This document shows positions 62,060 through 64,000 of a stretch of DNA of 64,000 nucleotides, one piece after another (within the stretch, counting starts at the first letter, position 1; each line of letters opens with the position of its first letter). Source of the stretch: Bacteroidota bacterium (GTDB taxonomy: Bacteria; Bacteroidota; Bacteroidia; Sphingobacteriales; Sphingobacteriaceae); NCBI GenBank assembly GCA_018266915.1, contig JAFDZM010000030.1, positions 62,001 through 126,000 of the forward strand, written 5' to 3'. The position numbers and the translations under genes were made by a program. The notes under the pieces were generated by a model that did no database searches, was not told the DNA's origin, and saw only the letters and a program-made list of their open reading frames with translations.

Positions 62060-62377
62060 ATGAGACGAGACGTATTCCAGGCAATAGCAGACCCCACCAG
62101 GAGGGCTATCATTAATATGATTGCCAATCAACCAATGAATCTGAATGCAGTTGCCGAACGTTTTGATATCAGCAGACCCGCTATATCTAAACAAATAAAA
62201 ATCCTAACCCAGTGCGGACTTGTTACTATAAAACAACAGGGCCGTGAGCGTTACTGCGAAGCCAAATTGCAGAAGCTAAATGAAGTTTCTGAATGGGTAG
62301 AACAATACCGCAAATTCTGGAATCAGAAACTTGACGCTTTGGAAGACTTCCTGGCAAGGGATACAGATAATAAATAG
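62060..62377 (+). CDS. ArsR-family repressor of an SRPBCC operon
   Basis: From the ATG at 62060, 105 aa: MRRDVFQAIADPTRRAIINMI is the typical ArsR start, followed by the helix-turn-helix LNAVAERFDISRPAISKQIKILTQCGLV and a wing with KQQGRERYCEA. No metal-binding cysteine pair is present, so this is the metal-independent class. It leads an operon with two SRPBCC proteins and probably represses it through the palindrome in front. Confidence 0.93.
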   Translation: MRRDVFQAIADPTRRAIINMIANQPMNLNAVAERFDISRPAISKQIKILTQCGLVTIKQQGRERYCEAKLQKLNEVSEWVEQYRKFWNQKLDALEDFLARDTDNK

Positions 62378-62405
62378 TGAATAAACCAATTAAACATAAG
62401 AAATA

Positions 62406-62825
62406 ATGAAAAATGAACCAGTTGTAATTGAACGCACATTAAACGCACCTCTCGAAAGGGTTTGGAAGGCCATTTCCGACAAAGATCAAATGAAGCAATG
62501 GTATTTGAACTTAGCAGAATTTAAACCAGAGGTTGGGTTTGAATTCAGTTTTAAAGGAGGGCCTGAACAACTTTTGCATCTATGTAAAATAACAAAGATG
62601 GAATACGAAAAAGTATTACAATACACCTGGAGATTTGGAGCTTACGAAGGAGACTCATTGGTGACCTTTGAATTATTTCCGGAAGGAAGCAGCACCAAAC
62701 TTAGACTTACACATGAGGGTATCGAAACCTTCCCAGCTGATAAATTAGGTACAAAAGAAGAATTTGCTGAAGGCTGGGTGCATCTATTAGAATCATCATT
62801 AAAAGGCTATTTAGAAAAACAGTAA
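62406..62825 (+). CDS. SRPBCC (AHSA1-like) protein, first copy
   Basis: 139-aa protein with the START/AHSA1 helix-grip fold: VIERTLNAPLERVWKAISDKDQMKQWYLNL at the start, then beta strands and the long C-terminal helix EGWVHLLESSLKGYLEKQ. Such proteins bind hydrophobic ligands in a central cavity; no ligand can be assigned. It is a tandem duplicate of the next gene, with most of the N-terminal 45 residues alike. Confidence 0.88.
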   Translation: MKNEPVVIERTLNAPLERVWKAISDKDQMKQWYLNLAEFKPEVGFEFSFKGGPEQLLHLCKITKMEYEKVLQYTWRFGAYEGDSLVTFELFPEGSSTKLRLTHEGIETFPADKLGTKEEFAEGWVHLLESSLKGYLEKQ

Positions 62826-62862
62826 TCTGAATAGATTTATTATTAATAAAACGTACAAATAC

Positions 62863-63303
62863 ATGAAAAACGAACCATTTGTAATTGAGCGCACTTTGAA
62901 TGCCTCACCAGAAAGGGTTTGGAAAGCCATCACCGACAAGGACCAGATGAAAGAATGGTATTTTAACCTGGCTGAATTTGAACCTGAAGTAGACTTTGAA
63001 TTCACTTTCAATGGTGGTAGCGAAGAGAAAACCTATGTACATTTATGCAAAATAACCAAAGTAGAACCGGGTAAATTGCTGCAATATAGCTGGCGCTACC
63101 GCGACTATCCCGGTAATTCATTTGTAACCTGGGAGTTGTTTCCTGAAGGCGAAAAAACAATATTGAAACTGACCCACGAGGGCTTGGAAACTTTCCCAAC
63201 TGATAATAAAGATTTTGCAAGAAGGAGTTTTGAAGCCGGCTGGACTTACATTATCGGCACTTCGATTATTAACTACTTTGATAAACAAACAGAAACATTA
63301 TGA
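62863..63303 (+). CDS. SRPBCC (AHSA1-like) protein, second copy
   Basis: 146-aa paralog of the preceding protein: VIERTLNASPERVWKAITDKDQMKEWYFNLAEFEPE is nearly the same as in copy one, while the loop after GGSEEKTYVHLCKITK and the C-terminus differ. Both copies follow the ArsR repressor in one operon (37 bases between them), suggesting inducible ligand-binding or stress-related roles. Confidence 0.88.
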   Translation: MKNEPFVIERTLNASPERVWKAITDKDQMKEWYFNLAEFEPEVDFEFTFNGGSEEKTYVHLCKITKVEPGKLLQYSWRYRDYPGNSFVTWELFPEGEKTILKLTHEGLETFPTDNKDFARRSFEAGWTYIIGTSIINYFDKQTETL

Positions 63304-63408
63304 AAGTAATTTTGTCGCATCCTACCCTTTAATTTGCCGCGATCAAAACCCAAAGGATTGATTAAGTGTTTCTAATTTTACATTATAAACCATTTAATCG
63401 ATCCTTTT

Positions 63409-63807
63409 ATGTTTATAGATAAAAAAGCATTCAGCAGCTTCTCGGTGAATGACATCGATAAGGCAAAAGAGTTTTACCAGGGCATCTTGGGCCTTAATGC
63501 TAATCAAATAGAAATGGGCGGAGAATACCGCATGCTCGAATTGGATGTTACCGGCGGAACCAAAGTAATGATCTATCCAAAGCCAAATCATACACCCGCT
63601 ACATTTACCGTCTTGAATTTACCGGTTGATGATCTTGATAAAACTGTAGATGAACTAACCGCCAAAGGTGTAAAGTTTGAACATTATGACATGGGCGATA
63701 TGAAAACCGATGCAAAGGGCATTGTACGTGGGAATGGCCGGGGACCAGATATTGCCTGGTTTACCGATCCTGCTGGAAATATTATTTCGGTTCTGAAAAA
63801 TTCCTGA
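63409..63807 (+). CDS. VOC-superfamily (glyoxalase-like) protein
   Basis: 132-aa protein with paired beta-alpha-beta-beta-beta units: [36 protein letters not shown] and [23 protein letters not shown], ending [21 protein letters not shown], which carries a possible metal-binding Asp/Glu position. Members include glyoxalases, dioxygenases and antibiotic-binding proteins; a metal site cannot be confirmed. It is convergent with the NlpC/P60 gene with no spacer. Confidence 0.85.
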   Translation: MFIDKKAFSSFSVNDIDKAKEFYQGILGLNANQIEMGGEYRMLELDVTGGTKVMIYPKPNHTPATFTVLNLPVDDLDKTVDELTAKGVKFEHYDMGDMKTDAKGIVRGNGRGPDIAWFTDPAGNIISVLKNS

Positions 63808-64000
63808 TCAGTAGAGGCGTTTTACGATGCGGAGTTTGTGTGTGTATCGTTTTTGATCTTCTGAATAAATACCCTGGTTATCGATCCGGTCAATTTTCAC
63901 GCGGCCAGATGCGTGTATAATCTGCTCATTATTCAGCATAATACCTACGTGTGTGATTTTGCCTTCAGCGTTATCAAAAAAGGCCAGATCACCTAACCGG
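63808..64000 (-). CDS. NlpC/P60 (C40) peptidase, C-terminal part only
   Basis: Read on the minus strand, the last 63 residues are visible, beginning RLGDLAFFDN and continuing ITHVGIMLNNEQIIHASGRVKID. The GDLAFF start and the HVGI histidine are the second half of the NlpC/P60 catalytic domain (the His of the Cys-His-polar triad). The N-terminus and catalytic Cys lie beyond the window. It likely cuts peptidoglycan peptide cross-bridges. Confidence 0.85.
   Translation of the reverse strand, partial: RLGDLAFFDNAEGKITHVGIMLNNEQIIHASGRVKIDRIDNQGIYSEDQKRYTHKLRIVKRLY

Overview
The window looks like a chromosome segment of a Bacteroidota bacterium, most probably a Sphingobacteriaceae relative (Mucilaginibacter or Pedobacter type). 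The reasons are a MurF-alanine racemase fusion, many lipoprotein and Sec/Tat-exported hydrolases, promoters of the TAnnTTTG type, almost no Shine-Dalgarno sequences, TlpA-like thioredoxin proteins, and GH35/GH109-type glycosidases. This assignment is inferred from gene content and not from a database match.

Layout. 1-3.4 kb: lysine/threonine pathway genes (aspartate kinase, diaminopimelate decarboxylase) and a lipoprotein. 3.5-8.3 kb: a compact L-arabinose operon araB-araD-araA followed by a HAD hydrolase. 8.3-15 kb: cold-shock protein, YtxH protein, M1 aminopeptidase, ModE-like regulator, AlkB-like dioxygenase, DUF2911 and DoxX-like proteins. 15-17.3 kb: recR, glycosyltransferase and SDR on the minus strand. 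17.4-28 kb: solute symporter, LOG-family protein, two paralogous TlpA-like proteins, MFS exporter, DUF502, murF-alr fusion and recX.

28.0-28.75 kb holds a tRNA locus: tRNA-Gly(GCC), an intact tRNA-Leu(UAA), and a second tRNA-Leu broken into a 5' part and a 3' part that flank the intact tRNA-Leu and a small GIY-YIG nuclease gene. The parts share a 42-nt direct repeat. It is followed by a visibly AT-richer accessory stretch (28.8-31.2 kb) with a DUF4262 protein, a HEPN-like protein, a DHFR-family reductase and an unknown protein. 31.2-36.8 kb: phytanoyl-CoA dioxygenase-like protein, NmrA-type protein with two Crp/Fnr regulators, and an AsmA-like protein.

37.3-45.7 kb is an eight-gene co-directional operon: dehydrogenase-cytochrome c fusion, SMP-30 lactonase, cytochrome c, RidA, SelA-like PLP enzyme, amidohydrolase, RraA-like aldolase and a BASS-type sodium symporter, closed by a strong terminator. 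Every enzyme carries a Sec or Tat signal or a membrane anchor. I read this as a catabolic route working in the periplasm, with the symporter importing the final organic acid. The substrate is unknown; an amino-sugar acid is one hypothesis.

45.8-50.3 kb: SDR, AraC regulator, exported YhcH-family protein, ferritin, a membrane protein and a GNAT acetyltransferase. 50.5-60 kb: a glycan-use region with an HGSNAT/COG4299-like acyltransferase, a CBM9-like protein diverging from a GH35 beta-galactosidase plus GH109-like pair across a perfect 16-bp palindrome, an alpha-galactosidase-like enzyme, a CDGSH protein and a GMC oxidoreductase. 60-64 kb: S53 peptidase, an ArsR-SRPBCC-SRPBCC operon behind a clear promoter/operator, a VOC protein, and the C-terminal end of an NlpC/P60 peptidase cut by the window edge.

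Tandem repeats with a 7-nt period occur three times in the first 6 kb, once inside the lysA coding frame. No CRISPR array, insertion sequence, rRNA or prophage was seen.
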